A DNA stretch of 64,000 nucleotides from Sipunculus nudus (GCA_026874595.1 CM049314.1:65632800-65696799); one strand, 5' to 3'. Positions 35,560 to 48,690 are shown, numbered from the stretch's first letter. Made by a program: numbers and translations. The notes: generated from the sequence alone by a model not told the origin.

Positions 35560-35795
35560 ATTACATGGGTGAAGTACAAATTGAAACCCAAGTTTACAAT
35601 TGTATACTCTAGTAATTTGTCTAAAGGTGTGGGTTTCACAGTTTTAGTACATTTCCTCTGACATCTTAATTAATAATAACCAGCCTCACATGATTTACAT
35701 AAACCTGTCCTTTTTAGGACATTTTTCTGTGCAGTATGGCGGGCATAATTAATAACAGGTTGTCGAGTTACTTTCTTTATATACTGAATTCATAT
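35560..35795 (-). pseudogene. EGF exon 2 relic
   Basis: On the minus strand a TTCAG acceptor-like site, TGTGAGGCTGGTTATTAT, CAGAGGAAATGTAC and AACTTGGGTTTCAATTTGTAC align with exon 2 of genes A, B and E, with several stops and indels. A donor-like GTAA remains at the end. Confidence 0.5.
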
Positions 35796-35799
35796 ACAC

Positions 35800-38280
35800 C
35801 CATCGCAGTCCATTTGCCTTAGACAATTCCGTTAATTACCGTTGATTTAAAACTCATAACGCATGGCTATCATTAGTAAGAATATACTTGATCATCTCCC
35901 AACATCCTTGCGGTAATACACGGCAAAGCCTACCTTTAAAACTAATAGGTGTACGAGGATTGCGTTTTGAGGAATGCAGTTGACCATTGTTTAAGGAGTG
36001 TATTAACTACTAGAGATTGGTCTAGCCTCTATTGTATTGTCTGTGATAACCCCTAGTAAAATCGAAGAAAAATTACCAATAACTATTTCATAAAGGAGGG
36101 CTGTTGTGCGATAATTCATCCAAAAGTAAAATATAAAAAGTGAAATATTTAGGAACTCTTGTTTTTTTTATAAATGCAGATGAATAAACAATAAAAAAGA
36201 AACCATGTATGATTCATAGAATCCCCTGGCACTTAAATTATTATCCATGTTCCAGTTTTGAAATCTCTACGTAAGATTTTCCATAGATTTTGTAGTTAGT
36301 ATATACATATCGGCCTCTGTAGATAATAAGGAAGTCTGATAAACAATGATAAGGTAGTTTTACTTCAAGAAAAATAAACCTGAATTATTAAACAACTGAG
36401 ACAATCATATGTGTAAAACGGTTATATTTATAGGGTGTTAACCAATTGACAAATGGTGTCACAGGGCTTAATGCATATACACTAACAAACATATTTGCCT
36501 TTGTGAAGTGTATCAGAGTCTTACGGAGCCAAACCTTGGCTGCGTTGTTATATCGGTAATCCAAAATGATTGATTAACCTGGAATTCTCAATATTTTTGC
36601 TAAAGTTATTGTGCTCATGAGAAACATATAGGACAACAGATATTTGTATACTTACATTTGAAGTGCTCTGTCACAATAATAATATTTTATCCATTGGCTA
36701 TTTAACGTGATTGATTCGTTGCTATTATATAACTTGGAAGATTTCGATATGTTTTGGTTACATACATGCAATATCATCGTGAAACAGTATTTACAGGTAT
36801 GGCGCGAAGCTCATTGTATAACCACTTGCCATGAGTAACTTATCTAGCACCATATTTCTCTCATATCATTTATGGAGCATTGTTTGTATAATTAATATCA
36901 GTTAACCTTGACTGTTAACGAATTTACCAGATAGTTACCCGATCAGGTGGAATTCTCCGAGCTATATCACTAATGGTTCTCAATAAATTTGAAATAATTA
37001 ATCTGCGGAAGATAACACAAAAAAGACGCAGGTTTTTAACTTATCAGTTAAACTAATCCAGCCAAATCTCCTTATTATCTGTTGTCCTATATGTTTCTCT
37101 TTATCGCATCTTAAAATTGATAACGATCAATCCTAAGATTTAAATTTCTTTTCTTCTGTGTTTCCAGATCTTTAATAAAAGTTATATTTAGGTCTTGGTA
37201 TCGACTAAATTACACATTTAATCAGAATATTTCCGAACAGATATACCCTCCTTATCAGCAGTTCATAATTAACCAATAAGTAAACTAGCAGTTTAACCGA
37301 TTCGTCAGCCTCTCGTGGGAGGTATACCACATGTAGGTCTTGTGGGTCTTATTTGCTGGCAAATACTTGATTTCCATTTAAGAACGTGACCCGCAGTAAC
37401 AAGTCTTTTACAGCTTGGGCACTGCTGATCTTGATATGATTGGGCATATATATTGGCACTAGATACTGCAGGCCACGGTAAACAGGTAGTCTACTGGCTT
37501 GTACACAGGCCCTGGAATCAGAATCCTGCTTCCTACTGAGTTCGGCACTTAAACATACCTATTATTTGAGATTAAGATAATATTTGTATGCATTGTAAAA
37601 GGTTTAGACTAATTCAGGAGGAAGAAGTTAAATCAGACTATAAGGTGGATTCATGTAGTTCAATAGTCATTTAAACAAGTAAGACAACGTTACTCATCCC
37701 AATTTTGATTTCCTTGAAACGGTATTCCATTCTGTTACATCTTCTAAGTGATATTTTTCTCAACCCATTAAAGGTTTCAAATTTTGCACAAACTTTCGAA
37801 AACGTTATCTATGTCACGTTTCACATATCCATTAGATATCCTTTTTCTGTGAAAGGTCGCTAGCGTTACTGTGATTGTGAAGAAATCATGTAGCGGAGGC
37901 GTCCCTGAAAGAGATGCCACGGACGCCCTCTTTAAATGAACGTATACTCACATGGCGAGTGAAACCATCCCGGTGGGAGTAACATGCATTCAATATTACT
38001 GGTCAATACAGGCGCAGTGTTTATATTGAAAGTTAGATATAGTTTCTTTTATTTGTAATGGTATTATATACATTCCCTTTTAGACAAAGTAATATGACCA
38101 TGAAAAGATAAAATATCATGTCTAGACCCCTAAAACACGTATGTTCCACACTGCAGGTAGACATTGATGTAGGGTTATATAATTTGTCTTCCAGTATATC
38201 TTACACCATGCATCAATGTATAATTTTGCTACGGTTGTCGGCTGTATCCTTCTTGTTATAATCTGTCTTATGTTATATCA
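35800..38280. other. Array flank, no gene
   Basis: Contains a decayed 5'UTR exon end near 36499, with GC in place of the GT donor. No open reading frame longer than 60 codons was found in this stretch. Confidence 0.45.
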
Positions 38281-38399
38281 ACCTCAAATTTTGATTATTT
38301 TGTAAATTCATGGTTACGTCATACTGTATGGTTTGACCTCACAAGTCCATGTTTTGTTATTTTGGATGTTTATCTTATGTCTTTTATTGACTCTGATTA

Positions 38400-38520
38400 A
38401 ATTAGGTCTGATTTTGATATTTTTCGAACAATCGCCTTCATCCTTAACACGATGAGATTGCCCGAGACATCTGCGTAGCCACTGAATACAGGTATGGTCA
38501 AGCAAAACCCATACTAATGC
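38400..38520 (-). other. Conserved 3' flanking module, copy 3
   Basis: Contains gaacaatcgcc(t)tcatcctt, gagacatctgcgta and tatggtcaagcaaaac as at 50800-50890. It lies about 300 bp downstream of the gene D tail relic. Confidence 0.45.
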
Positions 38521-39494
38521 TAAGCGGTATGAAGGACTGACTAAGGCGGGAATCGCGACTTTAAGCTCTTGAGTGACCACGCCCTAGTCCTAGAATTATG
38601 TATTGTACTATGTATTGATTGCAACCCTATGCTGTTTAGTACACACGGGATTTATTTTTTTTTTAATAGCCTATCTTAATGTGCAAACTACATTGGCATG
38701 ATGGTTAACTTTAAGCTTTTAATACAAAATGTGTTGTTCAACAAAAGTACACTCACAATGCAATGTTTCATTTTTATGGTTTGGTAATGCAATTGTCATA
38801 AACTCTGAAAAGTCCTATCATATTCACGATCGCATAAGGGATTTCTTTATCACGTGATAGGCTTTTGTGTTCCCCGGACTGGAGAACAAGTGTGCGCTCA
38901 TGGATTCAATTGTGTTCCGGTAATTTTGTTGGTGTCCTTTTCTCCATAAAAACCACAATGAGGAGCATATTTGTATCATCTTAAATTATTATACAAAAAT
39001 TGTATATAGTAGTGGTTGATTTAATAGTTTAGCTAAGCGTATGCTGCTCCAGCCTAAAAATAAATGTATTTTTAATAAAATACATCTTTGTACTAACAAT
39101 TCTCTGACAGTTACGCTTTTATAATATAGAGCAGATAAATTGAATTTCGGCGGATCACTGCTTAGACAGATATACATGTATACATTTGATAAATAACAAT
39201 TAAGAGTTGATCCTTTCATACTGCTGCCCTTGCAATGGGAAAATATTTGTTGTCGCTACAGTGCAATCGTCCATGTTGATCGACAAGTATTTCGGTTTCG
39301 CTTTACTAGATAAGTTTAGCAAACCTATACCAGGGCACTTTACAAAAGTATGCCAGTAATTAGAGTGACTCAGAATAAATCGTAAGATTTTAGATTTAGA
39401 AAAATTATAAAGGATGGTACTGCATATGTTCTAAGTGAAGAGAGCTACATATTAATGAACTTTTGTGTTGTGATGACTTGGTGTAATCTCCAAC

Positions 39495-39526
39495 CTTGCT
39501 TTGGTGTCAGTTGCCTCCTCTTACAC
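39495..39526 (-). pseudogene. Gene D juxtamembrane mini-exon
   Basis: A 32-nt exon between TTCAG and GTTGGA, coding CKRRQLTPKQ, the basic stop-transfer sequence after the membrane helix. Confidence 0.6.
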
Positions 39527-39934
39527 CTGAAAAAGTTCATAACTATTTGTGAAAAAAACCCACATTAATACATTCAAAATGATGACAATCATGGAATAAT
39601 AATGTGCTGATATAACCTTTGTTATTACATATCACAGACAATCAACGCTGCTAACGGCGCCTAAGCCAAGTATACAAATGCAGAAATACATTGAAACCCT
39701 TAAACATATATTCATTGACAAATAGCAATAAGAATTAGAAAACAGACTCTGTATTAACTATTGTCCCCATAACCTAATAATGAAAATGTTTATTTGATAA
39801 TAAAAATCTTATTCGATTGTGAATGTATAGAAATTATTTGGTAATCAATTTTTATTTAAAGAAAACACCTTATCAATAAAATGAAACAGACGGTTCTTAG
39901 GGCAGTAAAATGAAAACCGCAAAATAGGTTTGTA

Positions 39935-40034
39935 CTTTTTATGGAGAATAGGCCACAGCCAAACAGAACAAACCTCGCATAAGCAGAAATTCCAGCACCA
40001 AAAAGTTCAATGATCAGCATTGACCATTCATTGT
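39935..40034 (-). pseudogene. Gene D transmembrane exon relic
   Basis: Same length and phase as the gene B and E exons and starts after CCAG. The helix is interrupted by YAR and the donor GT is displaced by loss of one G. Confidence 0.65.
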
Positions 40035-40499
40035 CTGGATGTATTATGAAAACAATACATAATTTATATGAAAACGTATTTCGCATAGTTCAAAACAACT
40101 CTCAAGGGGACTCATTTCGATATATAGCAATTACATTTAACAAGAATAAACAAGAAATCATAAACCCTAACAGGGTAAATACTTCAGCTAGTTGTCCAGG
40201 ATTATGGGTGTGCTCCTTAATACGGATCCGTACCGAAAATTAAGGTTATCTTTCCCGGCCCATCAAATCCTACGTATTGAGTGTTGGCAGGTTGTAGCAG
40301 GTGGTGAAGGCAAAGGTAATTTAATAAAAAAATTGATCCGCCCCTGTTTGTAATCACAAATATCATATAGAGCCATCCAATGGTTGATCGTTTCATTAAC
40401 GTTTCTCGAAATTGGGCTCAGTTTTCTGCGTAACATTATCAATAAAAAAGGAAACAAATGAACCAAACAATTTTAAAACTTAACCATAGAGACAAACTT

Positions 40500-42090
40500 T
40501 TTTGCTTGCCGATTTCGGCTAGCATGTTGGTCAGTTGCGTATGTCTGTTTGTTTGTTTGTGTGCCTGTCTGTCCCCAGCCTAAGATGCACAATTTTGCAG
40601 CAATCGCTTTCAAACTTACACAGTTGATGAACAACCAAAAGTGCCCGAAGCCTTTTGAAATGTTTCGTTATCAGTCAAAGGTCAAGGTCATCAATATTTT
40701 GCAAAACGGTTTTCCTGCATATCTTTGTCACTATCAGTAGTATCTACTTCAACTGTAGCTCATTTTAATCGTCATTCCAAGGCCTTTCTTCAAGCATATG
40801 GCTGTTTCAAATTTGCCGTAACCATGGTTACGCATTTTTGGGAAAAAGTCATGATATTCGAAAATATGGGGTCTTATTTTTCTAATTTTGTCAATTTGAA
40901 AGCTACAGATGTCTGGTTTTCGGTATCAGGTAGCATTTTAGTAGTATTATTTGATTATTCTACAAGTCTCGCAATATCTCGTACAATATCTCGTCAAACG
41001 AGTTATTTCGAGGTATCGCTTAGTTATGGCCTAGATTCCACGAGTATGCAGAAAACATTTTGAAAGTGATATATCTTTTTCCTACACTAATATCTCGAAA
41101 CAGATTTCTATTTGCCGGATATGGCAACAAGGGGGTGCTGCACTGGAACTTCCCCAACATATGACTTTTGGGCCATATCCAAAAAATTATAAACTTCAAT
41201 TTTCTTCCTCTGGGTCTTTTCCATAACCTGAGTAAGTCAATTAATCTCAGCTCTGTTTCACTTTGCCGGTATGTCTGTCTCTTTCCAGTTCTCCTCAATT
41301 TCGCCTGCTTCCTGGTTTTGTCTTACATATAGCATTCTTCAAACCACGGTTTTGCAGGAATCGCTTTGAATTGGTACATCTTATGTCTAACAGTTATATC
41401 TCGAAACATATTTTTTTATTTTCCGTATATGGCCGCTAGGGGGCGCTGCACTCTTACTTCCCACACATATCATTATTTAGGCCATCTCTCCAAAACTCAA
41501 ACCCTCAATAACGGAAATAATAGCTTAATTTTTTCTTCGTTTGGATCTTCTCCATCAGCTGAGTAAGTCATCTGGTCTCAGCTTTGTGTCATTTTGTCAG
41601 TATGTCTGTCTGTTTGTCAGATTTCCTCGATTTCACCTGCTTGCTTGTTCTTGCGTCTCACATATAGAATTCTACAGGCCACAGTTTTGCAGGAACCCTT
41701 TTGAAACTGGTACATATTATACCAAAACCTAATATCACGAAAGTTATTTTTCAGTTTTCATATGGCCACTATGGGGCACTGTACTAGAACCACTACAACG
41801 TATCATTTTTTTGGCCATATCTCCAAACCTATGAACCTTATTTGCATAAACTTTATTATTTTGTTTCTAAATATTTTCCATATGATGATCTATAGTCACC
41901 TGTTAGCTCAGATGTGTCAGTATGTCTGTCCAATTGTGGGTAGTTGTCAGCTCTCTCGGTTTTCAAGTTCTTATTTGAGATATAAGCGTTCAACAGGACA
42001 CAACTTCTCAGCAATCGCTCTGAAAGTCCCTGAATTGATAGAAAACGGACAGTTTGTTCTCTCTGTCCTTCTGTCTTTCATTACAATTTC
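40500..42090 (+). repeat. Diverged tandem repeat, unit about 305-336 bp
   Basis: Landmarks recur in register: tatctcgaaac at 41091 and 41397, with tatcacgaaa at 41733; ttttgcaggaatcgctttgaa at about 41350 and 41685, with a decayed copy at 42008 and an outlying copy at 40596; tatggc(c/a)(g/a)ctaggggg(c/t)gctgcac at about 41130, 41430 and 41763; repeated gtatgtctgtctgtttg. Plus-strand ORFs here share no domain and appear to be by-products. Confidence 0.7.
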
Positions 42091-42239
42091 CGGCAAGCGT
42101 TCGACCTATGGTCGTCTAGATTATATATTTTTGGTGGAGGTAACCGCCTCATTTTTTTTAAATGCTAACTTCACTACGTATATGTACATCTGCAGAATTC
42201 CATTCTCGTTTCGGACTTCGTGACAGGGCAGTATCACAC

Positions 42240-42490
42240 GCTTCCTTTCATTTTATATCTTGGCGTCATCCAGGCTCGGTGAGTACTGCACCTGCGGTAA
42301 CTGGGTGCGTAACTGTCCCCATTGCTGTGTTATACCACCGAGGAACCCCCGAAAAGCGCACTTGATTGTGAGTGAAACACGGGCGTTAGGCATGGCCTAA
42401 AAAATCTCACCGCCTCGACTGAGATTCGAAAACACGATCTCCCAGCTTTGAGTCCTGTGCTGTACCCCTGGGCAACAGAGGCCGCACCAC
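42240..42490 (-). mobile_element. SINE-like element
   Basis: Minus-strand head ggtgcggcctctgttgccc, then aggggtacagc (A-box-like) and gttttcgaatctcag (B-box-like) resemble a tRNA-derived promoter. It is followed by a body of about 150 bp. No poly-A tail or target duplication was defined. Confidence 0.4.
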
Positions 42491-42553
42491 AACTAAAGAC
42501 AAGTTAGCTCGTAACATAACATAGATCGTTATGAAGAACTAAACCATACATAC

Positions 42554-42799
42554 GTGTTATCAGGCACATGGGTCCAGTATGTACACTTCTGCATTCACGG
42601 ATGCTGTTCCTATTGCAGCTTCCAATGCATCCAACTGAGCAGTTTTTACGAAAATTCTCCCCATAGTATCCAGGACGACATGAATGACATCTACCACTGT
42701 GACAGGAACCTTCAGAGTTCTCGAAGTAAAATGAATGGTCGGCAGTGAACCTTGCTGTTATCACTGAGGAAAAAAGATCGATGGTTGATGTCGTGGTAG
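42554..42799 (-). pseudogene. Gene D EGF/linker exon, open but with cysteine losses
   Basis: 82 codons, phase 1-1, TGTAG acceptor and GTATGT donor. It aligns with the 240-nt exons of gene E (GRCHSCRPGYYG, KNCSVGC), but conserved cysteines are changed (GENF in place of GDHC, and the first cysteine pair is lost). Confidence 0.65.
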
Positions 42800-43267
42800 C
42801 TACATGCAATGAGCAAATTAGCATAATGTATACATAAATAGAGAATATAAGTTTATAGGTATTATTGCAGAGCAAACAGTAAGCAAACAATTGTCATCTG
42901 TTCCAACAAGAAAGTTCAATCTGCCATAGAGTGAGATTGAAATAGCAAAGGAACCTTCTCTTCACATACATATGATCAATAACATGCAGGTAATAAATGA
43001 AGTGAACATAAAATCCCCTATGCAAGTCTGGACTATAATCATGCAGAAATATGGCAAACGGCCTTGTTGACTGCTGCAAAAAAAAAATAACTTGGATTAC
43101 TAGCAATGGCCGGAATGATTGATTGCGACTCATCACAGAAGCTATTAAAACAACCCCTGCTACCGAGAGGGAAAGGACAAAAGAGGAACGCACACACTAG
43201 ACTTCTGAACCTCGCTTCGCCCGAGAACAAACCAATACGGGAATACATGTCAGGTCTGGTCAATAAT

Positions 43268-43380
43268 ATTTAGTCCAGTGCAAGGCGGTCGTGTCGGAGT
43301 GCTAGGCCACCCTCTCTGAGTAATTGTCTTTTGGAAACGGGGCCATATGTTCAAACATGTTCCCCCTAAACTGTTCTATC
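43268..43380 (+). mobile_element. Possible second SINE fragment
   Basis: gtcggagtgctaggccacc and atgttcaaacatg resemble weak A and B boxes at tRNA-like spacing. Low support. Confidence 0.25.
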
Positions 43381-45419
43381 CTGAGCAACCCTTATGTAAC
43401 ATAGTTTCCTTGTATTAGAAAATGGGTCTTGAAAATATGTGGAAAAGAATGAAAAAAAAATATTATCAGTTATTCAAAGATTAAACTTAAACTCTGAGAC
43501 AAAAGATGTTTATTTGTTTATTCCTGAATTTTTTTGGTGTGGTATTCGAAGTTCAGTGCTTCAGTTATTACAGAAATAATGTATCATCAAGTACCATCAT
43601 GAATGTCAAAGAACTATAAAAACACGATATCAAAGGCCAATGCCATAGTCAGACTTTCATTCCTAAAATATGTTTTCGGGGAACAGACCAGAAAATATCA
43701 ACATAGAGCACATTTCGTGGCTTTTACTCACGTCGGTTGGTAGAGCGCTTTGTGCATCTCTCTCCAGTCCAAACCTGTTTACAAGTACAATTTTCCGTCG
43801 ACTGCATGACAAGTGTACTGGCAGCCAACAGAGCATTTCCCCAAACTCAGAAGGCCATATCTACCTTTTGGGCAAACTGGTAGGGGATGAAGGTTCTAAG
43901 TAAATATCTTTCTTCCATTAGGAATTAAAGGAATACGAATTCATACTTTCAGGAAAAGTTACAAATCATGTCGGGACAACGAAATTATAAAAAAAAAACT
44001 AATTTTGCCGGGACAAGCGTTAATATCTGTTTTACAACCTAATTTAATCTATGTTGGTAAATAATTTATAATGTATTACCGATACCCGTACCATTTTAAC
44101 ACTCCAAACCTTTTGCACCTACCACACATCCGTTTACACATTTGCCAGAGATAGGGTGACAAGCGCCATCTTTACAACTAGCAAAACACATTTCACGACA
44201 GTTACCGTCAGTACATGCAGCCATTAAACTGAAGGGGTCGTCCTTTGCAAAAGGAAACTTGTACATCAAATGATAACATCAGGCCCTTATATTTAAAAGA
44301 ATTAAACATTGGGAAATTTGCTACTTGATGGTATGTCTACGAATGAAGTGTTTTAATAAGATATTTTAATATTTATTTCGAAAAAAAGGCGGTAAATCGT
44401 AAGAAGATACATTTCAGTTGGCTATTTTTTAAGTACATAACAATGTGTCATAAACATGTTATGTTAACTATAGTATTTTTTTTTCAATAATCCAATACAA
44501 CTTTTCATTGGAAACAATTTTTCAGTATTACATTGAAAAAAAATCATGCCGTGGATGCCACTCAAACTGGGGAACAAATCGACAAAATAATTTGATAATT
44601 CCGCTGTCATAAATATTTGTCGGTACTTTTAAATAGAAATGCTTGTTGAAACAACTTGTAAGAATTTTACGAAACAAGGGTGACCGACGAATTTTCTTCT
44701 AATATATAAAGCGCGCGATATTACTTACGTAGAAAAAAGATTCGGGGGATAAAATAGGATTCAGGACATTAGTACCGACAGGCTAGACCCCATTGGCCTT
44801 CCTTACACACTAGAAATAAACCTTCGCATGAGTTGAAGACATCCACCATTCTACAGTCCGGGATTAATTATAGCGAACAATAGGTCGAGATCAAGACTAA
44901 TTAAATTCACACACAGAATAACAATGAAGTACAAAAATAAAAAAAAAATACATAATCCCTTGCTTGATTTCTAGAACCTACCGATGGAAACCGCATCCTA
45001 TTTAGATTTAATTTGAAGGAAAGTACGGTTTTCTTATTTTTTAACATGACTGACTTTAATTAGCTATATCAGAAATGGACCCTTCTAAACACGAATTGAA
45101 AAATTACACACAAATATATAAGTTACAAGTTTATTTTTGTTGTGTAGGAAGAAACCAGTCTAAATGCTCACCCGTTTAGATATCAAGCTTCAGAACGGCA
45201 AGATGAGTACACACTAAGCAGAGGGCATCTGAAAATAACATTGATAAAGTATCCACAACATAGATACATTATCAACAGCTGAATATATACATCATAAGCG
45301 ATATATGACTTCATCACAGACACTTGCCATAATAATGTGGTTCTATTTAGTGGATGGGCGAAGATACAAACTCAAATTGTTCATATATTAATGATGTCTG
45401 GCAGTGTTTCACTGAATAT

Positions 45420-47172
45420 GAAGGAGGCTTTGGTAGCACTCCTGTTAAAGAAACCTTCTTAAGATGCTGAATGTCTCAAAACTATAGACCAGTCAGCAAT
45501 TTATCATTTGTCTTAAAGTAGTAGAAACAGTTATAGCAGAACAACTCGTTTCCTACATTAAAATGAAGGAGCCAATGCAGTCGGCTTATCGTATAGGTTC
45601 TCTCCGTAATAGCTCTGTAGCGTGTTTAAAACGATATTTCGGGAAGTTTTGACCGACAACAAGTCACAGTCTTGCTCCTGCTTGATTTGTCAGCTACCTT
45701 TGATACAATTGAACACCAGCTTCTTGTTTCAAGGTTGTCAGATATGTATGGTATCAAAGATTTAGCTCTAACCTGGATAAAGGCGTACCTTAGTGACAGG
45801 ACACAGTCAGCTGTCATTGGCGAAAGTGTTACTGACGCGATATTCGCGAATGGGAAATAATCGCGAAAATGACACCCTCGGGAATAATTGGCCAATTGAG
45901 TTTGTCCTTCATTAAGTGTAGCCAATACTTGTATGGGAATAGGTGAGTGAGAAATCTTAAAATAAATTACATCCATGCAGGTATAGGGAAAACATTCCCT
46001 TAAATTTGAACTGAAGAACCTGTGCTGTTTGTATGGCGCTATCCTTACATGAGAAGAATATCACAAGCTCATGAATTATTCTCAATTTATAAAACACACA
46101 GGAATTGCTTTACCAAAGACTTGATATAGGTTCTGGTGAGATCGCGAAAACGAGACCCTCGTAAAAACATTAAAATTGTGGGATCGCGAAATTTAAGCCT
46201 CGCGAATATGAAGCCAACCACAGTATGTAAAGTATGTATCTCAAGGATCTGTTTTAGGTTCTATTCTTTTAACTTTGCATAGGAAACCCCTTGGTAACCT
46301 CATACGAGAACAATATTTGTATTATGTTTTGTATGCAGATGAAACACAGTTGTACACATCAAGCTCACCTGGTTATCTGGACTATACCTTGAGAAAAATT
46401 GAGAAATGTGTGAACCATATTCAACATTGGATGATACAAAACAAGCGTGAACGCAACAGTGACAAAACTGAGATGGTTATTAAGGGTTCAGCTAAGCAGT
46501 TACAGAAAGTTGTTAATCCTTGCATTACTATTGGTACCTCTGCCATTAAACCAATCAAGATAGTGCGAAATCTTTGAGTTCTTGATGATCATATGAAACA
46601 AAAGGCACAAATCATGTTAATCTGTAAGAGTGCTTATTTCAATCTGTACAACCTTAGGCGGAACCCAAAATATCTTTCTAAGTCACCTTCTGCACAGTTA
46701 GCACAGAGTTTGATTTTGTCAAGGTTACCCAAAAATCCCAAATCTCAGTACCCAAATCTCAGATGTAAAGACTGCAAAGGATTCAAAATCAGACTGTTCG
46801 CATTGTATCCAGATATCAAAAACGTGATCATATATCACCCGTCTTGTTCGAGTTTCACTGCTTACCTGTAGAATTTCATATAGGATTTAAAATATGGCTG
46901 CTTACACATAAGGCTCTCAATGAGAAAGCACCTCTTTATGTCACAGAATTACTCCAGTTACATTTTACACCTGTTCATTGAGATCAAGTAATAAGTTCAT
47001 GCGTCTCTGTAAACCTAGGAATAAATTATCTACATATGGGGAAAGAGCATTCAATTGTTGCGCTTCTGTGCTCTGGAACAGTTTGCCGGACTATATAAAG
47101 AAATCAGATTCTATTGATACATTTAGGCGTGGACTGGACACTTTTTTTAGGGAAGCGTATGATAATATTTAA
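45420..47172 (+). mobile_element. Non-LTR retrotransposon remnant (CR1/L2-like reverse transcriptase), split by a MITE
   Basis: Frame-shifted plus-strand segments carry reverse-transcriptase signatures in order: NYRPVSNLSFV near 45484, LLLLDLSATFDTIEHQLL-like (ORF 45672-45860), SQGSVLGSILL near 46240, YADETQLY at about 46335 and, at the C-terminus, TYGERAFNCCASVLWNSLP (47030-47090). The catalytic YADD is YADE, and stops or shifts break the frame at several points. No endonuclease domain remains. It lies upstream of gene D and probably separates D from its promoter flank, which resumes near 49930. Confidence 0.75.
45832..46223. mobile_element. TA-flanked MITE inside the reverse transcriptase
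   Basis: Begins CTGACGCGATATTCGCGA and ends CCACAG, with TA on both sides (45830-45831 and 46224-46225). The two arms share inverted blocks (tattcgcga...aaatnatcgcga and atttcgcgat...tcgcgaata). Removing it brings the ESVTD side next to the SQGSVLG side of the reverse transcriptase. No ORF. Confidence 0.6.
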
Positions 47173-47299
47173 TGTAAATGGAAGATAATAAGCTAGTTTT
47201 TAGTATTTAGTATTATGACATTTTATTGACCTTGACACTGGCATTATGTTTTAAATATATACTTATTATTGTCATTTATTTTAAATGCATGTGACTGCT

Positions 47300-47345
47300 A
47301 TTTTCATATTATACTAGCTGCGTCCGTGGAAAATCCACGGCTCTA
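47300..47345. other. Small hairpin ccgtgg-aaaat-ccacgg
   Basis: A 6-bp stem with a 5-base loop directly after agctgcgt. It could be the end of a mobile element. No supporting second end was found. Confidence 0.2.
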
Positions 47346-47585
47346 TCTGATGCATACTTTTGAAATGAGCTGATAGGAACTAAACGACGAATATTGTAAT
47401 CTTGTGTTTCACTTAAATGATATAAAGATTACTTCTGCTAAATATCCAGGAAAACCCTCCCCAAAAATATCAACATAGAAAGAAAAATTATTCTATTCCA
47501 GGAATCACACAAAAAAAAATAAATTTTGGAAAGAGAAGTGAGGCATATACAGGATGTACGAATTTTTAAGTGAGAAGTTTTTTCC

Positions 47586-48248
47586 CCGATAAACAACATA
47601 GGTCCGACAGCTACATTGCTTAGGAAATATCGTAGATATAACGATTGTGTGAAGAAGCATTTACCGTGAAATTATATGAAAGATGCTTTGTATTAGTTGA
47701 AGCTCAGGCGACATCGTAAAACACGATGTTTATTCAGTGTAATCAGCTGAGGGTATATAGTCTATGGCATGTTAACAGACACATGCGTTATTTGTATACA
47801 TATGCATATGTCGCTGAAGTCGCTTGTACGCGATACGTATAGCTGCCAGTGTGAAAAAGATAGGCCCAGAAAAATATGTTCCAACAGTATTACATTTTTG
47901 GTTTAAGTACTGTTTATCACCGATAAACAACATAGGTCCGACAGCTACATTGCTTAGGAAATATCGTAGATATAACGATTGTATGAAGAAGCATTTACCG
48001 TGAAATTATATGAAAGATGCTTTGTATTAGTTGAAGCTCAGGCGACATCGTAAAACACGATGTTTATTCAGTGTAGTCAGCTGAGGGTATATAGTCAATG
48101 GCATGTTAACAGACACATGCGTTATTTGTATACATATGCATATGTCGCTGAAGTCGCTTGTACGCGATACGTATAGCTGCCAATGTGAAAAAGATAGGCC
48201 CAGAAAAATATATTCCAACAGTATTACATTTTTGGTTGAAGTACTGTA
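47586..48248. repeat. Recent tandem duplication, offset 344 bp
   Basis: gataaacaacataggtccga starts at 47588 and 47932. The two copies, through tacatttttggtt(t/g)aagtactgt, differ at only a handful of positions. No conserved ORF. Confidence 0.85.
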
Positions 48249-48249
48249 A

Positions 48250-48690
48250 AATGTCAGGGAACAAGCAGGTCTGATGCTAAATTTACAACCCTCCTAGATA
48301 AATAGAAAGCAGGTTGCTATATTTCGATGAAAGCATTAAGCAAAGAAACCACTTCAGCCTTGGTTCATTGCATTTTCTTTCAGCAAATTATGCAAAATGT
48401 AATATACAGATTTTGCTTAAAATATGTAGAGGGGTGGAGTAAAACTGCATCCCTAATCCATTACATTTTTGGAGGTAATCGAAATCACCATAATATATTA
48501 TTTTTTTAAGTGCCATAATCACAATTCCACAAAGGAATAATTATAAGGGGCTATTCCTTTGTCCCGCCCATTCGTATGTATTTGTTCTGCCACTCGCCTG
48601 TTGAACCCTTGTTTCTGAACCATGGCAATGTTTTACATGAAACGTGCACGTATGGACCAACGACTGATAAGTAGATTCTTGCGGGGGTTT
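48250..48690. other. Intergenic stretch, no gene
   Basis: Short ORFs only, with no domain or splice context. Confidence 0.45.

Larger units (their letters stand above)
38825..45228 (-). pseudogene. Gene D: receptor pseudogene
   Basis: Remnants in order: signal exon 45228-45172 (fifth codon TAG, shortened); exon 2 44809-44729 (81 nt, internal deletion, TAA); exon 3 44217-44092 (12-nt loss, acceptor AG lost, ends TGT TAA); exon 4 43876-43732 (145 nt, +1 frameshift giving TAA); EGF exon 42799-42554 (246 nt, open, but several cysteines replaced); transmembrane exon 40034-39935 (open, contains Arg and Tyr in the helix, donor reduced to AAAAAGTACAAA); mini-exon 39526-39495 (intact, CKRRQLTPKQ); tail relic about 38955-38825, whose last residues (PYAIV) still resemble the second tyrosine motif. 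Several independent lesions make it non-functional as a receptor. Confidence 0.8.

Noticed and set aside
41762-42223. 153-codon plus-strand ORF
   Set aside because: It runs across repeat units, and neighbouring units do not keep the frame. No domain recognised.
45626-45976. 116-codon minus-strand ORF
   Set aside because: Antisense to the reverse transcriptase and extends into the MITE.
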